64,000 nt of DNA from Chamaecyparis obtusa (GCA_027943335.1 BSBK01003560.1:496001-560000), one strand, 5' to 3'. Positions 43,850-56,640 are shown, counted from the first letter of the stretch. The notes: generated by a model not told the origin, from the letters alone. Made by a program: numbers and translations.

Positions 43850-44240
43850 ATTAGGGGATTTCTGGAAATCTGTCCAGCTTGAGAGCACACAGAGAACTGA
43901 ATTTGATTAGGTGCCAGACTGAAAAACATAGAAAGGAATCTCCAAATGTATTGTGGAAATGAGCAGTCTAGAAACAATGTATAATGGTATTTACATTCTG
44001 ATCAAAATTTGAGCATACAGAGGGGTCGTACCATGAACCATCCTTTAGGCTTTTTCTGCAAATTATCACATTAATATGCAGGACCAGCCCATTCCAGTTG
44101 TCTTCCCATAGTTGACTGTGTTTTCCTTTCCCTATCCACCAAGTCATCTGATTGGATATGAGATCAATTCCCTTCTTTATTTTGCTTAAATATTTCATAT
44201 TTGTTCTCATGCCAGTAAGAGGTACTTCAAATCATCCTTC
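43850..44240 (-). pseudogene. LINE C-terminal fragment
   Basis: The minus strand at 44210-43968 encodes KKGIDLISNQMTWWIGKGKH and QLWEDNWNG, the stretch after the RT domain of plant LINEs (KKG...WRIGNG...FWED.W). Decayed sequence with a possible zinc-binding tail follows to about 43850. It lies in the wrong order to belong to the RT fragment at 41825-42075, so it is a separate LINE remnant. 43430-43850 may be its decayed tail. Confidence 0.7.
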
Positions 44241-44753
44241 GTTTCCCTCTCCATTAAAATTCTTTTGTATCTTGGTAATTGCTCATAGCTTGTAGGACTT
44301 CTTGTAAAAGTTGAATGCAATTCACAAAAGCAAAACATTGGCGTGTCTAACTGCCCATTTTTTAGTTTTAATTTATATAGGGTAGATTTTCCACAAATAA
44401 TTTGTAAATTTCTAGCTGAGATGAATACTCAAATATTCAAGAGGGAAGATAACTTCTTTAAACTACATGTTTTAAAAAAATCTTTATATTGGAATATTAA
44501 AAAAAATCAAATTGGATTTCGTTTACTTAATTATCCGTCTTAATGCAATTGATAATTATTTAGGATATTCTTAATATTTTCTATTTTGTAGTGTAACAAC
44601 CTAGAGAAGACTTGAAATCTAGTGTATCAGACCATCCTTAAAATGAAAAACGCAAAACCATCTACTGATTTTTGTGACTCTGTTTTTTAACCCTTCTGCA
44701 AAATAAGAAAATTGGAGTAGGAAAGAACAAATCTAGAAGATAAAAAGACAAAC
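44241..44753. other. Anonymous DNA
   Basis: Nothing supported. AT-rich sequence with short chance frames. Confidence 0.5.
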
Positions 44754-44897
44754 AATGGAAATTTCAACGTGGGTTCCTCTAATGCCACACAATGGATATT
44801 GAATCTTGTCACATGGAATCTCATAGGTATTGACATACTCAGTAAATGCCAATTTCTCAAAGAGAGTCAGAACTTCAAAAATAGTTATGGTAGAATT
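44754..44897 (-). other. Candidate internal exon of an unrecognised gene
   Basis: 144 bases (48 codons, phase 0) lie between TTTTTTCTTGTTCTCAG and GTTTGTC on the minus strand. They encode FEVLTLFEKLAFTEYVNTYE and PCDKIQYPLCGIRGTHVEIS. The balanced composition and splice contexts look coding, unlike the surroundings. I do not recognise the family. It could be joined with 46266-46507 and 46754-46824 on the same strand, but phases do not connect directly. Confidence 0.35.
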
Positions 44898-46265
44898 CTG
44901 AGAACAAGAAAAAACAATTAAGAATATGGGGAGCCAAACGCAGCATCTTGGATCCACACATAAGAACTATGGTTTAGTAAAACCCCACAAGGTGTGTTTA
45001 CCAATTTCATAGTCATTTCCTTGGAGAATGTAGGTTAATTTGTTTTCTCGTGAATTTCAGAAGAGTTTCTCCTTTGTAGATATTTATATTCTCCCTCATA
45101 GGAATAATAGAGTTGCAACGAGGGAACAACTCTCAGATTGGATCATCATAATCAATCAACGCAATCAGTCATTGATGGACAAATTTAATACAGCAAAATA
45201 GTGTAGGAAAAAAACAATAGAAAGAGGTTTCGATAAAAAATTGTTAGATACTTCGCTTAATCTCTAGATAATACCCCCTTAATGGAAATAAATTTTCCCA
45301 GGGTTTTTAACTTTTTTAGTTTTTACACATGGAATGACAAAATAGAGTGTAGAAGCTATATATCTTGACTGGCTGATGCTATCAGATCAATTGTTAACCT
45401 CACAAAGACAGGGAAAAACATGGTGAGCACGACCACTCTTTCAGATAACTGATCCATGTGTATGGAGATTGTAAGGGACAAGAAACTGCATAGATCTTAC
45501 TTTAATTTCAATTCATGCAGTTACAATTTAAACTTTCAAGGTCAAGTGGAAAAATGATGGAAAAATAAGGTATAATACAGGGATATGCAATCTATAGATT
45601 TATGGATAAACTAAGTTTTTAAAAAATCAAAACCAAGCAATGGCACAATAAAGAATTTTGTGATACACTCACTCAAACTCTGAAAATAAGACAGTTATTA
45701 GGTGCTCAATAAAGCTGCATTGAAAGATCAAATTTTAGTTTAAAAAATAGTATAAGAGGATGAGGTCCCATGAAAATTGGGTTAAAAATGGGAAGCAAAA
45801 CACAAATAACTTCATATACCTGTTACGAACAGACATCATCAAAAGATTTTGAAAATAACACAAAGCCTCAAAAAAGAAGATATTACATATTTTCACAAGT
45901 TGCCGATTCAGGTTTGAGTTCTTTCATATGGCAGTTTCTTTTCATGGGTTCAGTTTGTGTAGATCTGACCATAGTGTGTGTCTATATATATATATGTATG
46001 TATACACACACATGCATACACATACATAAAACATACACACACATTAATACACACTCATAATTAGCTAAAAACCATAAGATATTGAAAACATATTTGATAG
46101 TCATAAAGATAATTGATAATTCAATGTTAAATGTCAAATCAATACAAAATTACAATTGATAATCTTCATTGTATTCTATATTAAGAGTATCCATATAACA
46201 CTTGTTCATCTAAATATGAAGCAACTGCAATGTCACTCCCACTATCTACAATATGCAAGTCCTAC

Positions 46266-46507
46266 ATAGGAGCCTTCTCATCCTCTAAAGAAACCATGAC
46301 AAGCTGTGCAATGAAAGCATCCAAGGTAGCACACTCAAAAGCTATATCCCAACTCCTCATTAGCCACTCATTATACTGAACTTGCTTATGTAATAAGATA
46401 CCAGATTGGAATGCACATGGACAAACTCCTTTGCCTTTTGTATCCAACAAGTTGTGCTTGATTGAGTAGATATGCACTCCAGTAATCGGGTGAAGAAGAA
46501 CCCACAA
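46266..46507 (-). other. Candidate exon of an unrecognised gene
   Basis: On the minus strand, TTTGTTTTCATTTTCGAG precedes an open frame reading LHPITGVHIYSIKHNLLD, LLHKQVQYNEWLMRSWDIAF and ATLDAFIAQLVMVSLEDEK, ending at CCTAT before GTAGGA or at a TAG. A second frame on the same strand (46360-46563) lacks this coherence. The peptide looks like conserved globular protein sequence, but I cannot name it. It may belong with the candidate exon at 44754-44897. Confidence 0.4.
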
Positions 46508-46753
46508 CTCGAAAATGAAAACAAAAAGAACGCAACATGAACAATTAAAATAATAGCTGCCAAAGAAAAGTAAGAAAACTAGAAAATTATGGATACTGAT
46601 GACAAACCTTTGATTACAAAAAAACTCCAAGTAAATAGAGACTTGGCCATGGAGGTACCATTATGTATAAATGTACTTGTACTTGCTTCAAAGAGTACTA
46701 ATACTGTGATTCGTTGAAGCCAAGATTAGTAAAATGTAATTGATCATATATAC

Positions 46754-46824
46754 TTTGAATTGGTTGCATGTTTGAAAGAAGCAGTTGTAACTTTTCTTCA
46801 CTCTTAATCAAGCATGAAGGTATG
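46754..46824 (-). other. Weak candidate exon
   Basis: 71 bases between AAGTGATCAG and GTATATATG on the minus strand encode CLIKSEEKLQLLLSNMQPIQ. It lies upstream of 46266-46507 on the same strand. Support is only the splice context and composition. Confidence 0.25.
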
Positions 46825-48180
46825 CTGATCACTTGTACATTAAAAACATAGCTCCTCCTTTGTATCGTATCTTTTGAACAAGACATGAACATGAACATGC
46901 AAGTTACAATGACAATGAAAAACCTCCACATATTCAAATATGGTCTAATGGCTTGACAATCCAGAACCAGGCTGATTTTTATTCTCTTTGGCATGATTTT
47001 GGGTAATATATGCTTTTTTGATACTAGAGTACGTGTGGGGTGGAATAAAATAGTTCAATAGGTATTTTTTTCCACTCTGTGGCATATTCATTGGTTTGCA
47101 CAGGTGGTGAATGTGAATTCATTGGAGTGATAAAGAAGTAGCAATTTGGTACAAGTAACAATCTGTCTTTTGGCATTCCAGACTTCAAAAGTTTTAGCTT
47201 CTCTCTTCTTGATGGTCATTTTGACTCGTAGAAGGTTTGAACATCTTTAAATATCATGTTTGTGTTTGAATTATGGAAGGATAAAGCGACTTGAGTGTTG
47301 TAACTTAAGTTTTGGGAGCCATTGTGAGGTTTTTTGTGCTCATATAGTTATTCATGACTATTTGATGCCAGAGGACCAGGGAATTGTAGCAGAGAGTTGT
47401 AATTGGGCTTGGCACAGTGTTTGCAAGCCTGTAAGAAGATCAGTTGTAGCATCTGATTCATATTTCATCACAGTGGTGGGAAACTCACTTGACTAATTGA
47501 TTTAGGCTCAGTTGATTGCATTAACAACTACAACTTCATTGCTAGAAAATGGCAATGGCCCCATTGTCTTGAAGTTTGATAATTAAATTCTCAAATGCTC
47601 TAATAGTTAATTGATTTTTAGTCTACTTGACGACTGAACCATATTACTTATAGAATCTGTTTGTGATCTCTTCAAAGTTGGTGGTAGGCAGGAAATTCGC
47701 AAGCTGTGGTGTAGGCCTATACATCCTCAAGTGATGATGAAATGTAATTTGGGTTTAATCGCACATTTAGCAAGCTGCAAAAGAAAACAAGATCTAAAGA
47801 TCAAATTGCCACAAGTGTAAAGTTTCTCCATTGAGATTTGTAGTGTGGCCTTTCTTGCATGACTACTGTTGGATAGAGATTTTCTAGGCAATTAGTTAGT
47901 TGTCATGTTTAGTCAAGCAGTTTCTTAGTCGCAACAATCTTTTCAGTAGTTGGTTAGTTTCTACGGTCTCATGGGTGGTTAGATTGCAGTTAGGAAATAT
48001 AGTATAGTAGGAATGGAGGAAATTTTGACCAGCAAGATAGATTGTGGGTTCAATTCCACGTCTTTAGGACACAAAATTAAATATGGTTTAAAACAAAGTG
48101 GCATAAGTGTGAAGTGCCTCTCCACCGAAACTAACTGATTATTGGGGTTAGCTTAAGTTTAGTTAGTCAGTGTGACTAGT
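46825..48180. other. Mostly anonymous DNA with a possible Pol III B box
   Basis: The 78-codon plus frame at 47260-47496 (DYLMPEDQGIVAESCNWAWH) has no recognised domain. At 48046-48060 GGGTTCAATTCCACG fits a B-box core, with a loosely A-box-like TAGTAGGAATGG about 40 bases upstream. A related segment around 47800-47900 shares the CACAAGTGTAAAGT phrase. This may be an old SINE pair. Confidence 0.3.
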
Positions 48181-49024
48181 CCTAATTGCTAGTAGCTGGT
48201 TGTCAACAACCAACTTCTTAATGAATAGCTAGGGGTGAATTGCTGCACCAAGACAAACCCAACTTGAATTGAAAAGGCATTTTTTTCGTATACCTAGAAA
48301 GCACCCTTTAGCCTCATGGTATCATTGATGGTGTTCAAGATGGTGTCATCCATTGTGGTTTCTGAAATAATGTTCGTCCTAATTCCTAGTATTTGGTTGT
48401 CAACAACCAACCTCTTAATCAATAGCTAGGGGTGAAGTGTTGCACCTAGACAAACCCAACCTGAATTGAAAAGGCATTGTTTTTAGTATACCTAGAAAGC
48501 ATCCTTTAGCCTTATAGTATCATTGATGGCGTTCAAGATGGTGTCCATTGTGGTTTCTTAATTGATGTTAATTGGTGTAACATTGCTAGCAGCTGGTTGT
48601 GTGTAATGTCTCCTGCTAGGAGGCTGCCAATTTCCAATGATTAAAATATAGCACTATGCATTTAAATCAAGTTAAATTAAGAAACAATTAATGATTCGTA
48701 ATACATTTTACAGTTAACATACTGAACCTCCAATTCCTTACTTCTCTCCTAATCATTAATCCTAAAGAGGGATGAAGATTTACTTATCGTAGGAAGCTTG
48801 GAAACCAATCTACAAGTAGGCTTCTTCAAGGGTTCAAGACCCCGTCCATATCCCATCTTGAGATTCACCTACCTTTTAAGGATTTACTTTACATCTCCCT
48901 AACAAAATTAACCTATCCTCTTCAGGGGCAATGGTGAGTGATTAGGGAATTGGCTAGGAGTGTACTGATTTCAAATGGATTATGAATAGCTATGAATATG
49001 TATAAATAAAATACAACATAACTG

Positions 49025-49061
<37 letters not shown>

Positions 49062-50610
49062 GTGATATTACATCCACTGATTTCAGTATACTAAGCGATA
49101 TTAAAACTACAGTAAATATATTGGCCCCTTATTCTTACTAGCATTCAGATATAATTTTCTGTAAATAAGTATTGATGTTTAGAGAAGCTACAACATACCA
49201 ACTTGCTGTTGCACGATGCTTGCCAGCAAATAAATATGATTTATTTCCCTTCCGATGACTTACTTCTGCAAAGTAACAAATATATTTTATAATCTTCCAT
49301 CCTTGCTTAAATGAGTTTGAACCTGCATATATTTATGATGGCCTTTTAAAGATACATCTCTTCATGATGATGCCTCCCTTTAAGCAAATTTCATCCTTCC
49401 AAAACAACTAGTTAGTTTAATGTAGTAGTCGCTATCATTGTTGTTGGTAACTAACTTAACCCTAAATCGTGTCACCTTATGGTTCATACAAATCGCTAAC
49501 TATTGGCAAGTGACTCTGTCTTTTATGTATCATTTTTTTATCCCTTTATTAAGTCGATGTTCTTTGAGAGTTATCTATTAATCGCTGCTATTGTTGTCTA
49601 ACTAATAATATTACTTGATCGACTTAATTCTCCTTCTACAGTCTTTGACCATTTAATCTTTACCATGATTCTGCCTAGTGATCAGCGGTGTAAGGAATAT
49701 TCGAGGTTTCCATATATTTGATATTTATGCATGGTGAAGATGCTTTATATCCTCCATCGTATTTGGAATATGTAGCCAATTGATCGCCTCTTGACTTATG
49801 TAGCATTGAAGGTTCTCAAACGCTTGGTCTCGTACTGATTAAATATTTCTTTGATGGTTTTCTCAAGTGCTGACAACAATATCAATGATAGTTTATTCTT
49901 CTTGAATTGATTTGATCAAATCAATTTTCTATCTCCTGGTAATATAGATCTGCATCTAATTAAGGATTCTTTATTGTTACTCAGCAATTATTAATCGCTG
50001 CATATCCTTTGGGAGTATGGAAGACAAATTGCTATGTCTTATGTTGTGATTTTCTTTCTTCATTCAGGTCTCTCCTTCTAATGATTGCCGCTTGTTATTT
50101 ACTTCATGTTATCGTTGACACCATACGTATTCCTTGGGACTCTTTAGATATTAGTACAAAACCATCGCAAATTGGCTATATCTTCTTTTGTCAACATCCA
50201 AGATACTTGATAAGCTTCCTTTACAGGGTCTTGTTGATTTGTCTAGTTGTTCTATAGCTTTCATATATGAAGGATATATATAAGAGTATGATTGTAATAT
50301 ATCGTTCACCTCTTTTGACCTAATTCCTCTAACGATCTTTCAGTATACTTATTGCAATTTTATCTCTCCATGGGAATTCACAAAATTGAAGTCTTGGTTG
50401 TCATGATGTGAAAAGGATGGGGATATCACAATTAGGGTTTCAAACGGGGGACATGAAATTGTCAACAACAAACTTATTAATCAATAGCTACAGGTGAATT
50501 GGTGCACCAAGTCAAACCTAACCTATATTGAAAAGACAATTTTTTAGTATACCTAGAAAGAATCCTTTAGCCTCATAGTATCATTGATGGTGTACAAAAT
50601 CTAAACTAGA
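48181..50610 (+). repeat. ~200-bp tandem triplication, third unit split by a solo LTR
   Basis: Units start at about 48181, 48378 and 48575. Each contains GGTTGTCAACAACCAAC, then TAGTATACCTAGAAAGCA and TATCATTGATGG. The third unit breaks at 48601 and resumes at 50459 with TTGTCAACAACAAAC, ending about 50600. Confidence 0.85.
48602..50458. mobile_element. Solo LTR, Gypsy type (1.86 kb)
   Basis: It begins TGTAATGTCTCCTGCTAGG and ends GGGGGACATGAAA, an inverse of its own start with two changes at the tip. TTGTG (48597-48601) and TTGTC (50459-50463) flank it, a 4-of-5 target duplication, and removing it restores the third tandem unit. There is no internal element sequence. It contains a (TA)n tract at 49031-49057. 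It is the product of LTR-LTR recombination. Confidence 0.8.
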
Positions 50611-53163
50611 TAATTGCACTTGATTAATGACGTTTAGGAGATTCACGATTCAGATTTAAGGGCATTAATACAAGATCTTGGTTAGAAGAATTCCTAAAAT
50701 AGGATGCTAAAGACCTTCTCAACGTGTGCAATTTCATTGCCACTTTAGGGTTCCCAAGAACAATCATGTATGTCTCTAGATTTGGTGCTAGAGTGCACTG
50801 GGAATTATCATCCTAGAACATGTACCACCAACTCCATCCATAGACATGAGATTACGAATCTTAGTTGTGAGTTCTTCAAAGTCATGTTTGCAATTCTAGA
50901 AGTAGTTGTCAAGGGCAATTCCTAAAGACTTATGCATACATTCAATGCTAAAATCAATGACCATAATTAGCTGTAAGCATAACATGGATTTAGATATAGA
51001 AGAGTATTTTTCCCTAGATTGAACTCTCTGCGTTTGCAAAATTTAAAGATGAGTACAAAGTTACAAACACATCATACTGCTCCTTAGTAGAACCATTGGA
51101 GAAGTAGATGCCAATTTCTTCTAGCCATGAATATTCTTTTTAATGAAAAAGGTTTTTTGGGAACACAAATGTTTCAAATAAGTACAAATAATTGGTGAAG
51201 TGATTCATCAACAATGGGTAAAGTTCAAATGAATAAATCCTTGTCTATGCCTTTTTATTTGGTTTACATACTTTTTGCATTCAATGATTAGAATCATGAC
51301 TTCTAGAATTAGAGAACCAGTCAAGTAGAATGCCCAAATATATCAGTACTACTTGACATTTAATTGGGAAAACTGTGAGAAAGATTTTAGAGTGATAAAC
51401 TCATCTTTCAGGCCATCTCCAAGTTGTGCAAGAACTCAAATTTTTGTATCTCCAGAAGGCTTGAAGTCTATCAGATGACAAGTTGACTAGGTTTTCATGA
51501 ATCATGAACATACACTTGAGATTTTAGTTTCAAAGTAAAGCCAAATTGGTTGCCTTGTCATGTGTTGGAATTCCTCCTCACGGAGTTTGCTTGTCAAATG
51601 TTAGATGTACACAAAGGTTTTATTGAGTTGTTCAAGAGATTGTCACCCATTAAATAACTTATAAATATTATTTGTTTTGCATGCAAGGACAAGACAATGA
51701 TGGTGGATATAAGAATGGATCTCCTTTGCATTAATTTTCCCATGGAGAACACACAAACACAAAAAACAAAAAACATTAATGTTCTGTGTAGGGATTATCA
51801 AGTGTAAATACAGATATGTGCTTGGGGAAAAATCTGATGGAAAGATAAATTCTGAGGAGGCTGCAACATTCATTTTTTTTTCGATGTTCTTAGCTGTGAC
51901 ACAGTAAATTTCTGAACAATCTAAATATCTCCATTGAAGAAGAGTCCATTATATCAGTGGAAAGCTCTTAGAAGTTAGAAAAGACATGCAGTATCAATAT
52001 CTCAGTTAATGATCATCAATTGACTTACCTTGAAGGAATTATAGTTTACAAGGTTATTAATCAACTTAATCCTTCCATCTTCTTGCATTGAAATTGTCTG
52101 TATCACCATGTCTTGCATTGAAATTGTCTGTATCACCATCTGTTTATATCTACATACTTTTCTACATTCTTCATTTTAACATCTGTCATCTCAATTTAAA
52201 TATCTGTCATCACTACATTGGAATCTACATAATCCTTTCTTTCAACATTTCTCATCGATTTGTATGGATGTATGCTGCAAACAAAAATCATCCATGGACA
52301 GTGTATTGAAACACTCAGTGTATATATAGAGTAAAGAGTATGGCATAAGTATTTTATATAGAGGGGATTTAAACAGTCAGTGCATGAAAAATAGCTGACA
52401 GAATATCCATTGCTGTAGTTGATGACGAGATCCAAACATGAAAATGATGAAATCCATCCCTAAATTAGATGGAATTCTTAAAATGTGTACACGGTGAGAT
52501 GAAATAAATATAAGTTCTTACATTATGCATAATAAGCCCACTATAAAGCACCTCATCAAGCTTCAAACAAAAGTATTAAAACTTCTCTATGCCTGGCTAC
52601 TTTTAATATGAATCAATTAGAGTGGATTGAACAAGCACATTTGGAGTGCATATTCATCTGTTGAAATATATTAAATTAATATGACTTAGGATCCATAATA
52701 GCATTGTAAGGATGAGATTGGGGATTGCAAAAAGATTTGAATGGCCACAATGCAGAGTAGACATTGATAGTGACGACTCAAACTCCATGCCACATCTAAT
52801 CAGCTTGAATAGGCGACCATCACTACGTTCCTTGGGGGATTCAACTGTGCATAGCAAGCCAATATGTGTAATGTCCTTTCGTGTATGTGACCTAGTTTTT
52901 TCCCTAAATCACAAATTCCAATTAGAACAGTAAGGTAAATAAAATTAGTAAACATCATATACCTGGTTTGGATCCTGCAATATGTCAGGAAATTGAAACA
53001 TAATTCACAAAATAGATCTTCTTTGTTAGTGATACTAGAACATAGATCATTGAAACTAGGGCTTGGAACATCAAACTAACCACAAGATATATTCAGGTTA
53101 TTGATGGAGTCCAATCATAGGAGAGGCAAGATAGGAATGTATTAGGGTGCCTTAACAATTCCT
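50611..53163. other. Anonymous DNA
   Basis: No supported gene. A perfect-looking tandem duplication of about 31 bases (CTTGCATTGAAATTGTCTGT...) lies at 52083-52140. Confidence 0.5.
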
Positions 53164-53775
53164 CAACCCTAGGCCGAGTATTGTCCCTCTTGGCGTCATG
53201 TGGCTCTTGCCATCCATATGATGAGGGGGTGTACCTAGTGAGGTGTCCACAATCCATTAGCCCTCTATACTAGACCCAAGAGCTGATTACTATCCCTCTT
53301 GACCTCATGTGGCTCTTACCATCCAAATGAGGGGGTGTATCTAGTGAGAGATCCATAATCCATTAATCGTCCTCATTAGACTCAAGATCTGATTATTATC
53401 CCTCTTGGCTTCATGTGGCTCCCACCATCTAGATGAGGGGGTGTATCTAATGAGAAATCCATAATCCATTAATCCTCTTCACTAGACCCAAAAATCCCTC
53501 TTGGCCTTGTGTGGCTCCCACCATCTAGATGAGGCGGTGTATCTAATGAGAGACTTATAAGTTACTAACCCTCTACACTAGACCCAAGAGCCGATTACTA
53601 GGAACTCTTGGCCTCATGTGGCTCTTTTCATCCAGATGAGGGGGCATATCTAGTGAGAGATCCATAATCCATTAATCCTCTACATTAGACCCAAGAGCCG
53701 ATTATTATCCCTCTTACCTCCATGTGGCTCTCACCGTCCAAATGAGGGGGTGTATCTAATGAGAGATCCATAATT
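53164..53775. repeat. ~105-bp minisatellite
   Basis: About six copies of a unit containing CATGTGGCTCTCACCATC, GATGAGGGGGTGTATCTA and CCATAATCCATTAATCC. CATGTGGCTC or a close variant recurs near 53204, 53306, 53412, 53507, 53614 and 53721. Confidence 0.92.
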
Positions 53776-54149
53776 GTTCTCCTATTTCACTTCCACCCTT
53801 ATCCTCTTCCCAAAATTGGAGTTCCCTATGATAATGAATAACCATACATATAAGATTTGCACAAAATATGCATATATTCTTGAGATGTAGATCATCAATA
53901 ATAATAGCCTATTTATACATGTCATGCATAGGCAAAAATCAGTTATAAGAAATCATTAATGAGAATGCTCCATGCTGTCTATTATCAGGACTGATACTTC
54001 ATACTGATTTGTACATATAACATTCAAACACTTTGAGAGAGACATCGTTGTAGAATGACTTGCTTGGGGATTGTTGCTTCCTTAGACACTAGGCTTTGAT
54101 ATTTATATCTTCCCCTTCTAGCAGAGGAGATGTATCTCTTCTCTAACCA

Positions 54150-56640
54150 ATCGTACGTGGAGGATAGTTGCTGTGCATTTGATATCGATTTGTTTGATTC
54201 TTATCTTCTGGATCAGCTTCTTCATAAAATCACGAGGTCTTATAAATAAGACGATTTTCTGATGGATTTAGGGACACATCCTACAACAATGTCTTCTAGC
54301 CTCTGGGGAAAGCTGACCTCACCCACTTTTTAAGGTCCGGCTTGTCAGAAAATATGGCATCAATTGGCCTCTTGTGACCATCTCTAACAAGAGAATGCCA
54401 CAACTATAAACATCTCCTTGTGTAGAAATGTTCATACCCAATCGATACACTGCAATTGACAAAGCTACACTTGATACCAAATCTTGTCTTGCAAATATTA
54501 AAAATAATAAATAATTTTAAGGAAAAAAAGGCTAACCAGGGGTTATGTAGCCAATAGATCCTCTCATGTCAATTGATGTGCTCAAGGATTCAATTAAGTT
54601 TGTATGACCATCAAATCTTGAGATGTCCCCTTATGCCTTTCTGTGCAACCTTCCATAGAGTGACTGATGAGTGTTGTTGGTAAAGTTATGTTCTATAGCT
54701 TCTTACAATACTTGATATCTATCTCCTTCAGTCTCCTAAACGTCTTAACTTGAAGACAATTCAATGTCTTTACCTCTAATAAATTCATTTCAATTAGATT
54801 TTCCATGTCATGAATTTTGAGAGACAAAATGCTTGGACAACAAATTCCCCTAATAAATTTTTTTGTTATGAACTTAAGAGCTGTAGACTCTCTGATATTA
54901 GACAAACTCAGTTTTTCACTTTTCTTGAATAAGTTTTAAATCTCCAAACTTGTAAAACTGGAAGATTTAAAAGTAGTCTTGTCTCCCCTGTCATTATAAG
55001 ACAATTCTCCATGTAATGTGGAAAATGCTAAAACCAGACTCCTAGGATATACTCTGAGGGATTCTAATAAATACTAGCCTTCTATTGGCAAATCCTTGGT
55101 GTCTAACACCAGAAGCTCAAGATTTCTTTGATATTCCTGAGAAATCCAGAAACTCCTCCAAAGTGGTTTTACGCATGTGCAGTTCTTTCAACAGAGAGGG
55201 TGTCTGCAATTCAAAATACATTCATATTTTGATGTTTGCATTTGTAAACAATCCTCAGAAATAGCACCATAGCATAAGGCATTCTACACATTTATTTTCA
55301 ATACAGAGAAACAAACTACCTGTACATTGCTCTGCCACAATCTTTTAGACAGCCATGACTAATTCTCAAACATTGCAAATTTTGCAAAGGAATCCATGGA
55401 GGAATTCTTGAGAGTTCTGTGCAATACAGATCAAGTGGAAGCCATAATAAATAAGGTGGTGTCTCAGCACACATGTGATTTGTGAATCCATTGATGTCGT
55501 TATAAAAGGAATGGAAAAACCTCCATTGGTTTGGGTGAGGATATTTTCAAACCCTTTCGTTTCCTTTATTCACAGACAAAGTTCACAGTCCAGACATGTG
55601 CCCAAGTAAGAAAGTAAGATTCAAAATAAGCATACCAAAGAGTTACAATGTTTGGGAGACCAGTGACAGTGAGGATAATTAAGCTCTTCAGGCATTTCTC
55701 TTCCAAGTCCCGCAGGTGGTCATGAGTTTTTAATACTACTGAATCGTTCTCTTGTCCTCTGACAGCAGCGGTCCATCCAACCCTTCTCCTTCTTCAACAA
55801 GACACCAATCTTTTAGTGTTTCCAAATTCCAGTGCATAGCAAGATCCCAGTGCATTTGTCCATGAAAAAGCACGCTATATCCATGAATATCTGCTTCACT
55901 CTGTTTAGTGCATCAAAACTTAAGTATATCTTTGATGTCTGACTTTACATAGTTGCACCTGCCAGTAATAGACAGGCCTACTATGAACATGCAGGCCTAG
56001 ACCTTGAAGAGAGAGGTAATCCTCCAAATCACAGGGTTTCAAATCACAGTGAACAACTTGGGTTGGACAATAACGATGTAGATATTCCATGCCCTGTGCC
56101 ACTTCAATAACAATGTTCAGACATTCATTAAATTTAAGTTCACATAGATCCTCATTACTTTCATTTACAAATGCTTTTCCAAGCTCCCGTTTGTGGCAAA
56201 TTGAAGAATCGAAGCTTTAAAGTTAAGATATGAACGTGCACTTGTAACTCTAATGAAATTTCCCCGTGGAAAGTACTCGCGAAGATTTTTCATTCTCTCT
56301 TAAAACTTTTTTGGAGTTTCTTATTTTTGAAATTGAGAACTTTGATTGCAATTACCCCATCTCGTAAATTTTCCTTAAAAACTGATCCATTTTTACCCAC
56401 ACCAAGCAAGTTTGTCTCTTTAAATCCATTTGTAGCACTGACATGATCTTGATATGTAAACTTTGGATATCTCAATCTACCAAACATGAAGTCTCGAAGA
56501 TCAAATTGATGTGATGAATATTTCGACACCACAATATTCCAGAGATTGAAGCACACAGTAAAAATGCAATCATTCCAACAGTAGATAGCATCAGTTTTGT
56601 AAGTATTCACTTCGCTCTCTTACCCTCGTTTGGGCATGCA
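54150..56640 (-). pseudogene. LRR receptor-like kinase pseudogene (subfamily XII-like)
   Basis: Kinase blocks in order on the minus strand: the juxtamembrane region and N-lobe at 56610-56290 (TNGFKETNLLGVGKNGSVFK, AIKVLNF), the subdomain VIb region at 56102-55990 (MEYLHRYCPTQVVHCDLKP), the activation loop at 54640-54541 (GDISRFDGHTNLIE, GSIGYITPG) ending at a GTTAGCC donor, and the C-lobe at 54446-54290 (NISTQGDVYSCGILLLEMVT). These match the FLS2/EFR-like receptor kinases that are abundant in gymnosperms. The glycine loop reads GVGKNGSV, missing one Gly, the APE is TPG, and frames are broken. Between VIb and the activation loop lies a TNL fragment. Such receptors normally sit in the plasma membrane and sense microbial patterns. 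Confidence 0.85.
54690..55800 (-). pseudogene. TNL-type disease resistance LRR fragment
   Basis: The minus strand shows LRR blocks of TIR-NB-LRR proteins: KCLKSLIILTVTGLPN near 55710, LSRIPPWIPLQNLQCLRISH near 55400 followed by a CAG/GTAGTT donor, LKELHMRKTTLEEF near 55180, and IHDMENLIEMNLLEVKTLNC with CLQVKTFRRLKEI at 54830-54700. TIR and NB-ARC domains are absent. Stops and frame changes occur. It lies inside the receptor-kinase pseudogene in the same orientation. Such LRRs recognise pathogen effectors in the cytoplasm. Confidence 0.75.

Noticed and set aside
41825..44240. A single LINE spanning both RT fragments
   Set aside because: On the minus strand the C-terminal fragment (43850-44240) lies upstream of the RT core fragment (41825-42075), the wrong order for one element.
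48046..48060. tRNA gene from a GGTTCAATTCC B box
   Set aside because: No acceptor stem, anticodon arm or D-arm pairing could be traced; at most an old SINE promoter.
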